From Pontibacillus sp. HMF3514 (lineage in GTDB: Bacteria > Bacillota > Bacilli > Bacillales > BH030062), in contig NZ_CP047393.1 of the NCBI RefSeq assembly GCF_009858175.1, positions 3,782,001 to 3,846,000 on the forward strand: a stretch of 64,000 bases of DNA, given 5' to 3'. Shown here one piece after another: positions 1 to 8,147 of this stretch. The position numbers were made by a program, and so were the translations under genes. A model generated the notes under the pieces. That model was not told the DNA's origin and made no database searches. It saw only the letters and a program-made list of their open reading frames with translations. Position 1 is the stretch's first letter. Each line of letters opens with the position of its first letter.

Positions 1-822
1 CATAATCTTTTCTGCATTTTCTGTGTGGCGATCCATTCGGACTGGCAATGTTTTGAGACCTCTTAATAGTAGCCACGCATCAAAAGGAGAGATAATACCT
101 CCAATATCTTTTTGTGTACTCATCGCCATTTTTTGCATAAAATCAGCTTTCCCTACAACCAACCCTGCTACGACGTCTCCATGTCCTCCAATATATTTTG
201 TAGCGCTATGCACAACAAAGTCACAACCAATTTCAAGTGGCTTTTGAATATAAGGGGAACAGAACGTATTATCAACGACAACCGGAATATCAAACTCTTT
301 TGCAACACGAGTGACTAGCTCCAAATCAATTAGTTCCATCGTTGGATTTATCGGTGTCTCTACATAAATACAAGAGGTTTCGGGTTTCAGCAAAGACCTT
401 AATTGATCCTCTGTTTTCATTTCAGAGTAATCCGTGGTTATGTTGTACTTCTCTTCTAACATGGATAGTAATCCAAACGTACACCCATAAATACCTCGAG
501 AACATAAGATATGGTCATTAGCTTTCGTAAGTTCAATAAGGACAGCTGATACAGCAGCCATGCCTGATCCAAAAGCTAAACCTGCTTCTCCTCCTTCAAG
601 TAATGCAACCCTCTCTTCTAACGCCCGAACCGTAGGGTTTCCTAAACGCGAATATATATAACCTTCTTCTTCACCAGCAAATCGCTTTTCACCTTGTTCA
701 GCACTATCAAACGTAAACGTTGACGTTTGGAAAATTGGAGTACTCAAACTACCCAAAAATTCTTTAGAATCATAACCACCATGAATAACATTTGTTTCGA
801 ATCCATGCTGACCCTTTTTCAT
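1..822 (-). CDS. megL: Methionine gamma-lyase, PLP-dependent (3' part beyond window edge)
   Basis: Cleaves methionine to methanethiol, ammonia and 2-oxobutyrate; cytosolic Cys/Met-metabolism PLP family. The reading frame is open to base 1, so 274 N-terminal residues of a usual ~400 are present. Seen: YSRLGNPT near residue 58, GSGMAA near 85, the PLP lysine in HSATKY (Lys209) and YGCTF with Cys114, the cysteine that separates methionine gamma-lyases from cystathionine lyases. The start ATG (820-822) follows a GAGGGGGG Shine-Dalgarno. A cre-like site lies about 70 bp upstream. Cystathionine gamma-lyase is the alternative but fits the Cys114 context less well. Confidence 0.88.
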   Translation of the reverse strand, partial: MKKGQHGFETNVIHGGYDSKEFLGSLSTPIFQTSTFTFDSAEQGEKRFAGEEEGYIYSRLGNPTVRALEERVALLEGGEAGLAFGSGMAAVSAVLIELTKANDHILCSRGIYGCTFGLLSMLEEKYNITTDYSEMKTEDQLRSLLKPETSCIYVETPINPTMELIDLELVTRVAKEFDIPVVVDNTFCSPYIQKPLEIGCDFVVHSATKYIGGHGDVVAGLVVGKADFMQKMAMSTQKDIGGIISPFDAWLLLRGLKTLPVRMDRHTENAEKIM

Positions 823-890
823 GATCGTTCCCCCCTCAAATTTTAAAAATGGTCCTTATACGAATCATTTTATTAGAGGGACCCTAAAAA

Positions 891-904
891 TGTAAGCGTT
901 TTCT
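891..904 (-). promoter_or_regulatory. cre-like site (CcpA) upstream of megL
   Basis: TGTAAGCGTTTTCT fits the catabolite-responsive element consensus TGWAARCGYTWNCW at every position. It lies 69-82 bp before the megL start, over a weak candidate -35 (TTACAT) placed 17 bp from TAAAAT. CcpA repression of megL is inferred. Confidence 0.5.
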
Positions 905-913
905 TTTAATGAA

Positions 914-942
914 ATAAAAAAAGTGCTCATTGTTTTGAGCAC
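914..942 (-). terminator. Intrinsic terminator of the LysE gene
   Basis: Stem GTGCTCA/TGAGCAC abuts the stop codon and is followed on the minus strand by seven T. Confidence 0.85.
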
Positions 943-1578
943 CTATTTTCCTTCTCCTCCAAGGGCCAGTTTTAATCCGATCAACCCTAGCAAGACGCCT
1001 TTTATTACATTGATTCTTTTTCCTAAAGAAGGAAAGCGCATTAACCAACCTCTAACAATCTCTGCAAACATACTGACAACTGAAAAAATCAAAAAAGCTT
1101 GAACCATAAAGACTAACCCTAGCACTACCATTTGAAATGGAATGCTCCATGCATCTGGTGTAGTATCAAGGAACTGTGGAAATAATGCCAAGAAAAATAG
1201 GGATACTTTTGGATTCAATACGTTCATTAAAACCCCTCTGCGATAAAGCTTTCCATACCCAATATGAGCCTGTTCTTCAATATCGAAAGAAGCATCCTTT
1301 TCACGAAATGCACCCCATGCAAGATACAAAAGGTACACAGCTCCTGCATACTTTACAATTGTAAATGCCAAAGTAGATTGATAGACAATTGCTGAAATTC
1401 CTAGTGCTGCAGCTGTTGTATGTACAAGAATGCCAGTACAGAGTCCCAATGTGGTCATAATACCTGCCTTTTTATTCTGAGAAATGCTTTGTGCCAAAAC
1501 AAACAGATTATCCGGCCCTGGCATGAGAGTTAATAGAATAGCAGCTCCCAAAAATGATAAAAGCAAGGTCATACTCAT
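943..1578 (-). CDS. LysE/RhtB family amino acid exporter
   Basis: Integral membrane exporter, probably for an amino acid or homoserine-type substrate. 211 residues, the family's usual size, with about six hydrophobic segments and the N-terminal family motif MPGPDN near residue 20. The start was moved 42 codons inward from the longest frame because the ATG at 1576-1578 has AAAGGAGG eight bases upstream, whereas the longer frame has no ribosome site and a non-membrane leader. It lies upstream of megL in the same direction, but its terminator and the cre site separate them. The substrate cannot be told from sequence. Confidence 0.88.
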   Translation of the reverse strand: MSMTLLLSFLGAAILLTLMPGPDNLFVLAQSISQNKKAGIMTTLGLCTGILVHTTAAALGISAIVYQSTLAFTIVKYAGAVYLLYLAWGAFREKDASFDIEEQAHIGYGKLYRRGVLMNVLNPKVSLFFLALFPQFLDTTPDAWSIPFQMVVLGLVFMVQAFLIFSVVSMFAEIVRGWLMRFPSLGKRINVIKGVLLGLIGLKLALGGEGK

Positions 1579-1790
1579 GTATGTATCCTCCTTTATGATA
1601 AACCCATGTATGTATTGTACTATTGTATAAGTATATCGATTCAACCTCTTTGATGTGCTATCTTTAGAATACAATCTTTTATTTGAATCTACAAATTTTC
1701 GCAAAATTATTAATACTTCCTTTTATTCTTGAAGGAAAATTGCTATGATTATAGTACTAGTTATTTAAAACCATATGTTATACATAATAA

Positions 1791-1857
1791 GGGATGCAGA
1801 GAAACCAATACGTAGATGGGCGCTTATGATTGGTGGAGCAAGTAGCGCAACCGACCA
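1791..1857 (+). ncRNA. c-di-GMP-II riboswitch aptamer (GEMM-II class)
   Basis: The segment GGGCGCTT (1818-1825) ... AAGTAGCGCAACCGACC (1840-1856) reproduces the diagnostic 3' core of class II cyclic-di-GMP riboswitches. GGCGCTT pairs with AAGTAGCGC, while ACCAAT (near 1804) can pair with ATTGGT (near 1829), giving the expected pseudoknotted arrangement. A strong terminator overlaps the aptamer's 3' end, and the next gene encodes an EAL c-di-GMP phosphodiesterase. The 5' part is shorter than the best-known clostridial examples, so the 5' boundary is approximate. Confidence 0.8.
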
Positions 1858-1886
1858 CATTGATTCAATTCAATGTGGTTTTTTTA
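1855..1886 (+). terminator. Expression-platform terminator of the c-di-GMP riboswitch
   Basis: CCACATTG/CAATGTGG stem with a seven-T tract. Its 5' strand begins inside the aptamer core (ACCGACCACATTG), so aptamer folding and termination are physically coupled. Confidence 0.85.
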
Positions 1887-1971
1887 TCTACAAAAAGAGG
1901 CAGAACCTCTTTTAAAAATGAAAAAGCAGCATAATTTGACACATCCTTTCACAGGGGGATTAAGAATCGCT

Positions 1972-2679
1972 ATGAATATATTTGAGCTTCTCAAGAAAAA
2001 CAACCTATTTCATTTCTACCAGCCGATCTATCATCTCGAAGATAATCAACTCTTCGGTTACGAGGCTTTATTGCGCTCTGACTACTTAAAAAGTCCAGCT
2101 CATTTGTTTAAAGTCGCGATGAAATCAAACATTTTGTACCATTTAGATACGACATCTATAGAAAAAGCATTATCGATTTATCGTAAACAGCATCAACAAG
2201 AAAAGCTCTTCTTAAATGTTTTTATATCTACTTTATTAAATCCTAATTTTGTTGAGTTTATGGAGAAGCTGCTTCTTCATGCTCCCCAAAATGCACCGAA
2301 GATCGTATTTGAAATGAATGAAGCCATTGAGGAAGAGGAGATGTGGGCTTCTTCTATTCTGCTTGAACGTGTAGCCATTTTCCGTTCAATGGGCATTGAG
2401 TTTGCTATTGATGATTTTGGACAAGGAACTGCTTCCTTACGTAACACATTAGAAATTGAGCCTGAATATTTAAAGCTTGATCGATTTTTTGCTCATAATT
2501 TAGGTACAAGCGAGAAAAAACAACGCCTTATCTCTTTATTTACTGAGTATTTTAATAAGGACACTACTGTTGTCTTAGAGGGTATTGAAACCGCTAGTGA
2601 TTTACAAACCGCTTCAGACCTCGGAATCGACATTGCACAAGGTTATTATTTAGGTAAACCAGCTGAAATTGTTAGTTAA
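1972..2679 (+). CDS. EAL-domain cyclic-di-GMP phosphodiesterase (stand-alone)
   Basis: Hydrolyses c-di-GMP to pGpG. 235 residues, essentially one EAL domain without GGDEF, PAS or membrane parts. Catalytic residues are all visible: EALLR 31-35, Asn82, Glu114, Asp147-Asp148 in DDFGQGT, Lys168 and Glu203, so activity is expected. A longer frame begins inside the upstream terminator and is rejected; ATG 1972 follows AGGGGGAT. The gene sits behind a c-di-GMP riboswitch, implying feedback between the messenger and its degrading enzyme. Confidence 0.92.
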   Translation: MNIFELLKKNNLFHFYQPIYHLEDNQLFGYEALLRSDYLKSPAHLFKVAMKSNILYHLDTTSIEKALSIYRKQHQQEKLFLNVFISTLLNPNFVEFMEKLLLHAPQNAPKIVFEMNEAIEEEEMWASSILLERVAIFRSMGIEFAIDDFGQGTASLRNTLEIEPEYLKLDRFFAHNLGTSEKKQRLISLFTEYFNKDTTVVLEGIETASDLQTASDLGIDIAQGYYLGKPAEIVS

Positions 2680-2685
2680 TGAAGT

Positions 2686-2718
2686 CTGTATTCCTTTTTT
2701 GGGAATGCAGGTTTTTTT
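2686..2718 (+). terminator. Intrinsic terminator after the EAL gene
   Basis: CTGTATTCC/GGAATGCAG stem, six-T loop, then seven T. Confidence 0.85.
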
Positions 2719-2740
2719 AACTAACAATTTATTAAGTTAT

Positions 2741-3232
2741 ATGGCAGGATTGTTGAAGACTTGAAACTGAGAGGAGTCCGTTGCTATTGAGTAATTTGTT
2801 GCGGTCAGTGAAACGGCAAGCCTGTTGTGGAAGACAAGCCGAGCCTCCTCGTTCCTGCGGGGTCTCGTCTTGCCTTTGCTACCACGACAGTTTGCCGTTT
2901 CCTTCCCTTCACGCGATTATGGAGACTAACGGACCATTATTTGAACTTTCCATTCTCATATTGAAGTAAATCATTTTCAGCGAAGTTGTTCAGACCCTTG
3001 TCATGAGCGGTTCCGTTAGTCACCATTCGGTAAAGGTGGGCTGTGGAACGGGTTGACTCCAGCGGAAGAACGGAGTGACGAGACCCCGCAGAGAGCTTGC
3101 GAACGAGGAGGCTCGGCGCTTCGTCCGCAGGAAAGCAACCCGTTCCACAGCCCGCCGATCTGCACAAAAGCAACGGAACCATACGCACCTTATCTCGAAA
3201 CCAAGTCTTCCAGATAAGGGGGCTTTAATGGA
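2741..3232. repeat. Composite palindromic repeat, copy 1 (type 1)
   Basis: Two large imperfect hairpins in a row. Unit A (about 2775-2935) has GTCCGTTG...AACGGAC ends and an inner stem AAACGGCAA (2811-2819)/TTGCCGTTT (2892-2900). Unit B (about 3009-3170) has GGTTCCGTT...AACGGAACC ends and the stem GGGCTGTGGAACGGGTTG (3038-3055)/CAACCCGTTCCACAGCCC (3136-3153). It is almost identical to copy 3 at 38.4 kb and homologous in structure to copies 2 and 4. Open frames across it are by-products. No transposase is associated. Confidence 0.85.
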
Positions 3233-3330
3233 AGAAGCATACGCCAATCACTAAGTTTTCTTTATTTGTATAGGTCCCCTCCTTATTTGGAATAGTAAAG
3301 AATGGAAATGACAAATACAGGAGGTTCACC

Positions 3331-4863
3331 ATGGATTCGAATTTAAACAATACCAACCCCACTATCTCCGAAAGCTATTGGATGGCGAATACTACGCCCC
3401 CTTCCTTTCCAGAGCTTAATGAGAACGTAGATACGGATGTAGGGATTGTCGGTGGAGGAATTACCGGGATCACCACAGCTTACTTACTCGCTAAAAAAGG
3501 CTATAAAGTTGCCATTATTGAAGCTGATCAGATAATTACAGGGACAACTGGTCACACAACCGCTAAAATTACTACTCAACATGATTTAATCTACGACGAG
3601 TTTATCAACCACCTTGGAGAAGAAGAGGCTAAACAGTACTATCAAGCTAACCAAGAAGCTCTTGACTTTATAAAACAAAAAGTAAAGCAAAGTAAAATCG
3701 AATGTGAATTTAAAGAAGAAGATGCGTATCTCTATGCCACAACGAACAAAAAAGCTCAAGCTATTGAAAAAGAAGCGCAAGCCTATAACACATTGGGAAT
3801 CGACGGTCAGTATGTAGATAGACTCCCAATAGATTTTTCAATACAAGCTGGCATTGTTATGAAAAAACAAGCTCAATTCCATCCTATAAAATATCTGACC
3901 CATCTTGTGAAAGAACTTCAGAATATGGGCGCAAAAATTTTTGAAAATACCACTGCAGTGGACGTCATAGAAGGAAATGAACCTAAGATTGTAACGAAAT
4001 ATGGTTTCCAAGTAACGTGCAAGCACGTCGTATCGAGCTCGCATTTTCCTTTTTATGATGGAAAAGGACTCTATTTTAGTCGAATGTATGCTGAAAGATC
4101 GTATATTGTAGGTGGAGAACTGAAAGGGAAATTTGCTGGCGGAATGTATTTAAGTGCAGATAAGCCTAAACGTTCTATTCGAACTGCGAATATGAATGGG
4201 AAAGAGTTACTGTTAATTGGAGGAGAAAGTCACAAAACAGGACAAGGAGGTTCTTCCCTCCAACATTTTCAGAACTTAAAAGATTTCGGAAAAGAAAACT
4301 TCGGTATTGATTCTTACCTCTACAATTGGGGTGCTCAAGATTTAATCACATTAGATAAAGTTCCTTATATTGGACAACTTACGTCTAGACATTCCAATAT
4401 TTTCGTGGCTACTGGTTATAGAAAATGGGGGATGACAAACGGTACAACAGCAGCGCTTTTAATTAGTGATCTAATCCAAGAGAAGGAAAATCCATACCAA
4501 GACCTCTTTAGTCCAACCCGTTTCTATGCAGACCCTAGTATCAAAACCTTTCTATCTCAAAATGCCAATGTAGCCGCTGAGTTTGTAAAAGGGAAACTAA
4601 GTGGAGGGTCAAAACGTCCAGAGGATTTACGAAAAGATGAAGGAGATACGATCACCTATCAAAACAATAAAAAAGCAGGTGGTTATCGAGATACAAACGG
4701 TCAACTTCACATTGTAGATCGAACATGTACTCACCTCGGTTGTGAAGTCGAATGGAATGACGGTGAAAAAACTTGGGACTGCCCATGTCACGGTTCCCGT
4801 TTTTCTTATGACGGAGAGGTTTATGAAGGACCTGCCGATAAACCTTTGAAAAAGTTAAATTAA
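3331..4863 (+). CDS. yhfW: FAD-dependent oxidoreductase with C-terminal Rieske [2Fe-2S] domain (YhfW-like)
   Basis: 510 residues: an N-terminal DAO-type FAD domain (dinucleotide motif VGGGITG near residue 41) followed by a C-terminal Rieske domain. The Rieske ligands are visible as Cys466-x-His468 and Cys484-x2-His487 in CPCHGSRF. Domain order and length match B. subtilis YhfW, whose substrate is not established. The start has AGGAGG eight bases upstream. It stands alone with its own terminator. Electron transfer between FAD and cluster is inferred from architecture. Confidence 0.9.
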   Translation: MDSNLNNTNPTISESYWMANTTPPSFPELNENVDTDVGIVGGGITGITTAYLLAKKGYKVAIIEADQIITGTTGHTTAKITTQHDLIYDEFINHLGEEEAKQYYQANQEALDFIKQKVKQSKIECEFKEEDAYLYATTNKKAQAIEKEAQAYNTLGIDGQYVDRLPIDFSIQAGIVMKKQAQFHPIKYLTHLVKELQNMGAKIFENTTAVDVIEGNEPKIVTKYGFQVTCKHVVSSSHFPFYDGKGLYFSRMYAERSYIVGGELKGKFAGGMYLSADKPKRSIRTANMNGKELLLIGGESHKTGQGGSSLQHFQNLKDFGKENFGIDSYLYNWGAQDLITLDKVPYIGQLTSRHSNIFVATGYRKWGMTNGTTAALLISDLIQEKENPYQDLFSPTRFYADPSIKTFLSQNANVAAEFVKGKLSGGSKRPEDLRKDEGDTITYQNNKKAGGYRDTNGQLHIVDRTCTHLGCEVEWNDGEKTWDCPCHGSRFSYDGEVYEGPADKPLKKLN

Positions 4864-4873
4864 ATGATACCAG

Positions 4874-4910
4874 AAAGCCACCATCTTATATAGAGAAGGT
4901 GGCTTTTTGT
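4874..4910 (+). terminator. Intrinsic terminator after the Rieske oxidoreductase
   Basis: AAAGCCACC/GGTGGCTTT stem followed by T-rich sequence. Confidence 0.85.
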
Positions 4911-4940
4911 AATAGATCGAGTTATAAATCTCACTTCATG

Positions 4941-5840
4941 TTATTGATCTCCCAACAAACTCTTATGGATCCAAATTGCTGCCTGAGATCCTTCCCCCAT
5001 TGCTATGGTGACCAACTCTGAATGAGCAGCTACATCTCCAGCAGCCCACACATGCTTTTCACTTGTTTCTTTGGTCCGAGGGTCCGTTACGATATGATTG
5101 TTTTGGTGAGTTTCGACACCAACCGTTTTAGCTAGGTCAGCCTTTACTTTATTTCCTCCATAAGCAAAAAAACCTTTTTCACCAGTTACCTGACCGCCAC
5201 CTGTAAGCTGTACACCTTTAAATTGCGCCCCCTCTATCAGAAGCTCGGCAATCGGCTCATCTATGATGTGAATATGGTGTTTTTGTAACTTTTCATATAT
5301 ATCTTCATCTATTTCTTGTCCTTCATCATTAATATACACTAACTCATCTGTCCAATATGTGAGCGTTAGCGCCATGTTTGCTCCAACATTCCCAGAACCC
5401 ATAACAATCGTTTTTTTATCCGTTACTTCATACCCGTCACAATCAGGACAAATGTAAAGACTCATTCCCAAACAAGGATAAAGATTTTCGAATGACGGCA
5501 GGTTATCTTGTACACCAGTTGCGAAAAGAAGTCGCTTACCAGAGTAAACATTTTCTCTATCATCTTTCACAATGAATGAGGAATCCTGCTTTTCAACATC
5601 AGCAACTGTGGCTGAGACCATCTCGACACCTAAACGCTCAGCTTGCACCCTTCCTTTTTCACGTAATTCCCTTCCACTCACGCCATCTGCATAACCAAGT
5701 ATATTTTGATAGCGTCTACAGAGTGAAGAACGACCCGAACCCGCATCCAAAATGAGAACACGATGTGCATAGCGCCCTAGTTGGATAGATGCTTGTAACC
5801 CAGCTATCCCTCCACCTATAATGATACAATCATATTGCAT
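4941..5840 (-). CDS. Thioredoxin-reductase-like NAD(P)/FAD oxidoreductase
   Basis: Two-dinucleotide-fold flavoprotein of 299 residues, the size of TrxB. FAD motif GGGIAG near residue 9, redox pair Cys131-Pro-Asp-Cys134 followed by DGYE, and a second nucleotide fold GSGNVG near residue 153. Classical TrxB has CATC; CPDC keeps the disulfide but suggests a different partner. It is the last gene of a three-gene minus-strand operon, 23 bp after the kinase-like gene. The natural substrate is unknown. Confidence 0.82.
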   Translation of the reverse strand: MQYDCIIIGGGIAGLQASIQLGRYAHRVLILDAGSGRSSLCRRYQNILGYADGVSGRELREKGRVQAERLGVEMVSATVADVEKQDSSFIVKDDRENVYSGKRLLFATGVQDNLPSFENLYPCLGMSLYICPDCDGYEVTDKKTIVMGSGNVGANMALTLTYWTDELVYINDEGQEIDEDIYEKLQKHHIHIIDEPIAELLIEGAQFKGVQLTGGGQVTGEKGFFAYGGNKVKADLAKTVGVETHQNNHIVTDPRTKETSEKHVWAAGDVAAHSELVTIAMGEGSQAAIWIHKSLLGDQ

Positions 5841-5863
5841 AAAATAACTCCTTTAGATCGTAT

Positions 5864-6775
5864 TTAATCAACACCTAATAAAGCATTATCTATGGAACCT
5901 CTAGCTAATTGAACTAACGTCTTATCGTCAAATTCGTGACCATAAAGTAACAACACTACCGAAATATAAATGGAAATAAACTTAGCTAACGTTTTCGTTT
6001 CTTCATCAACTTGCCCATATATATCATAAAAATGCTCTCGACCTTGTTCAGAAAAGAAGCTATATATAAATGAGAGATCCACGGAAGGATGCCCTATCAC
6101 AGAATCTCCCCAATCAATCACTCCAGAAATTCTATTTTCAACGTCTACGAGAATATTACGGATGTGAAAATCACCATGAACCAAACATATTGATGGTTTA
6201 AAGGAAATCGGTTTTAAACTTTGGATAAAGGAACCCAACCTTTCATCACGAGAAAGAAGATCCTGCATATAAGCCTTTTCAAGATTCTCCACTAGCTGAG
6301 GTTTCCGTAATGATATATTAGGTCTTTGTAATTCATCCTCTGAAACACCAAGTCTCTTTGCTTCATCAACTGGAAAGCTATGTAGATCTTTTAAAAATTC
6401 AGCAATTGCTTCTGCAGATTGATCTCGTTGATCATCGCTCAATAACCCAGGAGGTGCTCCCGGTACATTGTCATATCCCAAGAAAAACCAAGGATACCCA
6501 TGGTCTGCTTCCCCAACCATAATAGGTTTCGGAATAGGAAGAGAGAGCTTGTTCTCTATAACAGGTAACAAATTCTTCTCTTTTTCTAAAAGCTCTACTG
6601 CAATCTCCTTCCTCGGAAAGCGAAATACATACTGCCCATTTACTTGAAAAACAGTATTATCAAATCCTTTCCCTAACTCCCTTATTTCTATTGGTTTAAG
6701 TACAGGAAATTGTTCTTCAATAAGTGTTGTAGCAAGCTTCTTAGACACCACATGCTGAGGTTTCCATGCATCCAT
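5864..6775 (-). CDS. Aminoglycoside-phosphotransferase-fold kinase (APH/choline-kinase superfamily)
   Basis: 303 residues with the kinase catalytic loop HGDFHIRN (200-207) and the metal-binding IDWGD (220-224). This superfamily phosphorylates small hydroxyl substrates such as antibiotics, choline, homoserine or fructosamines; the sequence does not say which. The start ATG has GGGAGGGG seven bases upstream. It sits 16 bp after the membrane-protein gene and 23 bp before the TrxR-like gene, so it is probably co-transcribed with both. A resistance role should not be assumed. Confidence 0.82.
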   Translation of the reverse strand: MDAWKPQHVVSKKLATTLIEEQFPVLKPIEIRELGKGFDNTVFQVNGQYVFRFPRKEIAVELLEKEKNLLPVIENKLSLPIPKPIMVGEADHGYPWFFLGYDNVPGAPPGLLSDDQRDQSAEAIAEFLKDLHSFPVDEAKRLGVSEDELQRPNISLRKPQLVENLEKAYMQDLLSRDERLGSFIQSLKPISFKPSICLVHGDFHIRNILVDVENRISGVIDWGDSVIGHPSVDLSFIYSFFSEQGREHFYDIYGQVDEETKTLAKFISIYISVVLLLYGHEFDDKTLVQLARGSIDNALLGVD

Positions 6776-6791
6776 TTCATCCCCTCCCGAA

Positions 6792-7583
6792 CTAGTCTAG
6801 CTTCAGTTCCGATTCTCCATAAATTTTATCAAAATGGTATGCTTGCTCCTCGACAAATAATTCATTGTAATAAACAGCATGTGCATATCCATCGTATATA
6901 CTAAATAAATAAATGGACGGGAAGAACAAGAGCCATTGTGGATTAATTAACGGTGATATGAGATCGAATTCCCCTAACACCGTGTACATAATCATTTTTG
7001 GTAACTTCGTATAATAGCTAATAGCTACCATCCACCCCATAAGCGTAATACCACTGATTAGTTTATTGTTACAAATATGAAATAATCCAGTAAAAATAAA
7101 GTTCCAAACGAATGCCATACGCGGGTTTCGGTGGTTGAGTGAGTTCATTCCCCAAGTATTAATGGTTCCATGTGTAATCTGCCGCTCCTCCTGAAACGAT
7201 TCGACCATCGATGACTTATTTTGATCAACCGTTATACGATAGGAATCCCAGATAGCAAAAACAAATATCGCACAATATAAAAAGAGCCAATTATAATTGA
7301 TAACCTGGTGCACCTCATCAAAATTCCCAATCATAGAGTAATAAATGGCTAAATTAAGTTTAGATAGCGTATTTAACAAGATCTCCCCACTCATTAAAAG
7401 TAGTCCTTTTAAATAATGACCTAAATGGATATGCCCCAATCCTGGAAGTGCTGCTGACCACCAAGCAGGAACCCAAGGAGTCTTACGATTAATGTAATTC
7501 ACATCCAAAGGACCAACCTTTATTTTTGCCCTTCTAGGTTTAAATATTTTGACTGATTGAATAGAGTTCGACAAGTTTGACAC
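6792..7583 (-). CDS. Uncharacterised multi-pass membrane protein with internal duplication
   Basis: 263 residues, no family recognised. Two similar halves are visible. Residues ~45-125 carry LPGLGHIHLGHYLKG... GNFDEV...INYNWLFLY; residues ~155-235 carry FTGLFHICNNKLISG... GEFDLI...INPQWLLFF. Each half has about three hydrophobic segments and ends near a conserved (W/Y)D(S/G)Y. The first half resembles small glycine-rich TM2-type hairpins. First gene of the operon with the APH-fold kinase and the TrxR-like enzyme. Confidence 0.7.
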   Translation of the reverse strand: MSNLSNSIQSVKIFKPRRAKIKVGPLDVNYINRKTPWVPAWWSAALPGLGHIHLGHYLKGLLLMSGEILLNTLSKLNLAIYYSMIGNFDEVHQVINYNWLFLYCAIFVFAIWDSYRITVDQNKSSMVESFQEERQITHGTINTWGMNSLNHRNPRMAFVWNFIFTGLFHICNNKLISGITLMGWMVAISYYTKLPKMIMYTVLGEFDLISPLINPQWLLFFPSIYLFSIYDGYAHAVYYNELFVEEQAYHFDKIYGESELKLD

Positions 7584-7655
7584 CTCTTATGTTTAAAATC
7601 ATAGAAATTCGATAAACTAGATCATATGGTATTATCTGTTAAATGGGGTGCTCTT

Positions 7656-8126
7656 ATGCATGTGTTTGCCGCTTTTGAAAGTTCAGAATATATAGAGTTA
7701 GCTATGGGAGAGATTATGGAAAATGACTTTCCGAAAGATAAAATTGTATTTGTGGAGATGAATAATGAGGAAAAAGACCACCAAATAATCGATACGATCA
7801 ATTATTCTGATGGCGTCAGTTTTTCTGATACGACTGCAACTTTAGCTACTATCGGAATGTTATTAGGTGTTATATATGGTTCAATTTTATATATTGGTCC
7901 AGTATTTATGGGGTTGATCGGATTATTGGTAGGTGGTGTTTTAGGCTTTTTCTTAGATAAAAAGAAGCTGAAACACAGGCTTCACAAAAGAAAGAAAGAG
8001 ATAAACATCCGAACACTCTTTATCATTCAATGCCAAACGTATGAACAAGTTAAGCTCGTTCAAGGTATATGTCGCAAGTATTTTGTGTCCTATTTAGGAT
8101 TACATGATCCGAGTAGTAAAAAATAG
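7656..8126 (+). CDS. Small membrane protein of unknown function
   Basis: 156 residues from the ATG at 7656, preferred because GGGGTG lies upstream; the frame could start ten codons earlier but without a ribosome site. A soluble N-terminal part of ~65 residues is followed by two adjacent hydrophobic segments (about 66-105) with glycine-rich turns, then a strongly basic stretch rich in Lys/Arg/His and a short C-terminal domain. The layout resembles general-stress membrane proteins, but no family is assigned. Confidence 0.65.
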   Translation: MHVFAAFESSEYIELAMGEIMENDFPKDKIVFVEMNNEEKDHQIIDTINYSDGVSFSDTTATLATIGMLLGVIYGSILYIGPVFMGLIGLLVGGVLGFFLDKKKLKHRLHKRKKEINIRTLFIIQCQTYEQVKLVQGICRKYFVSYLGLHDPSSKK

Positions 8127-8147
8127 ACCAGCACAAAATGTACAGGT

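Noticed and set aside
823-890. S-box or T-box leader before megL
   Set aside because: The 68-bp gap is too short for either and lacks their conserved words; only a weak hairpin (GGTCC/GGACC) is present.
1873-1971. N-terminal 33-residue extension of the EAL protein
   Set aside because: It begins inside the riboswitch terminator, where a start codon would be useless, and has no ribosome site.
2937-3247. Overlapping open frames of 75-83 residues on the minus strand
   Set aside because: They lie entirely in composite repeat copy 1, recur in other copies, have no ribosome site and read through hairpin arms; such frames are a known annotation artefact in Bacillaceae.
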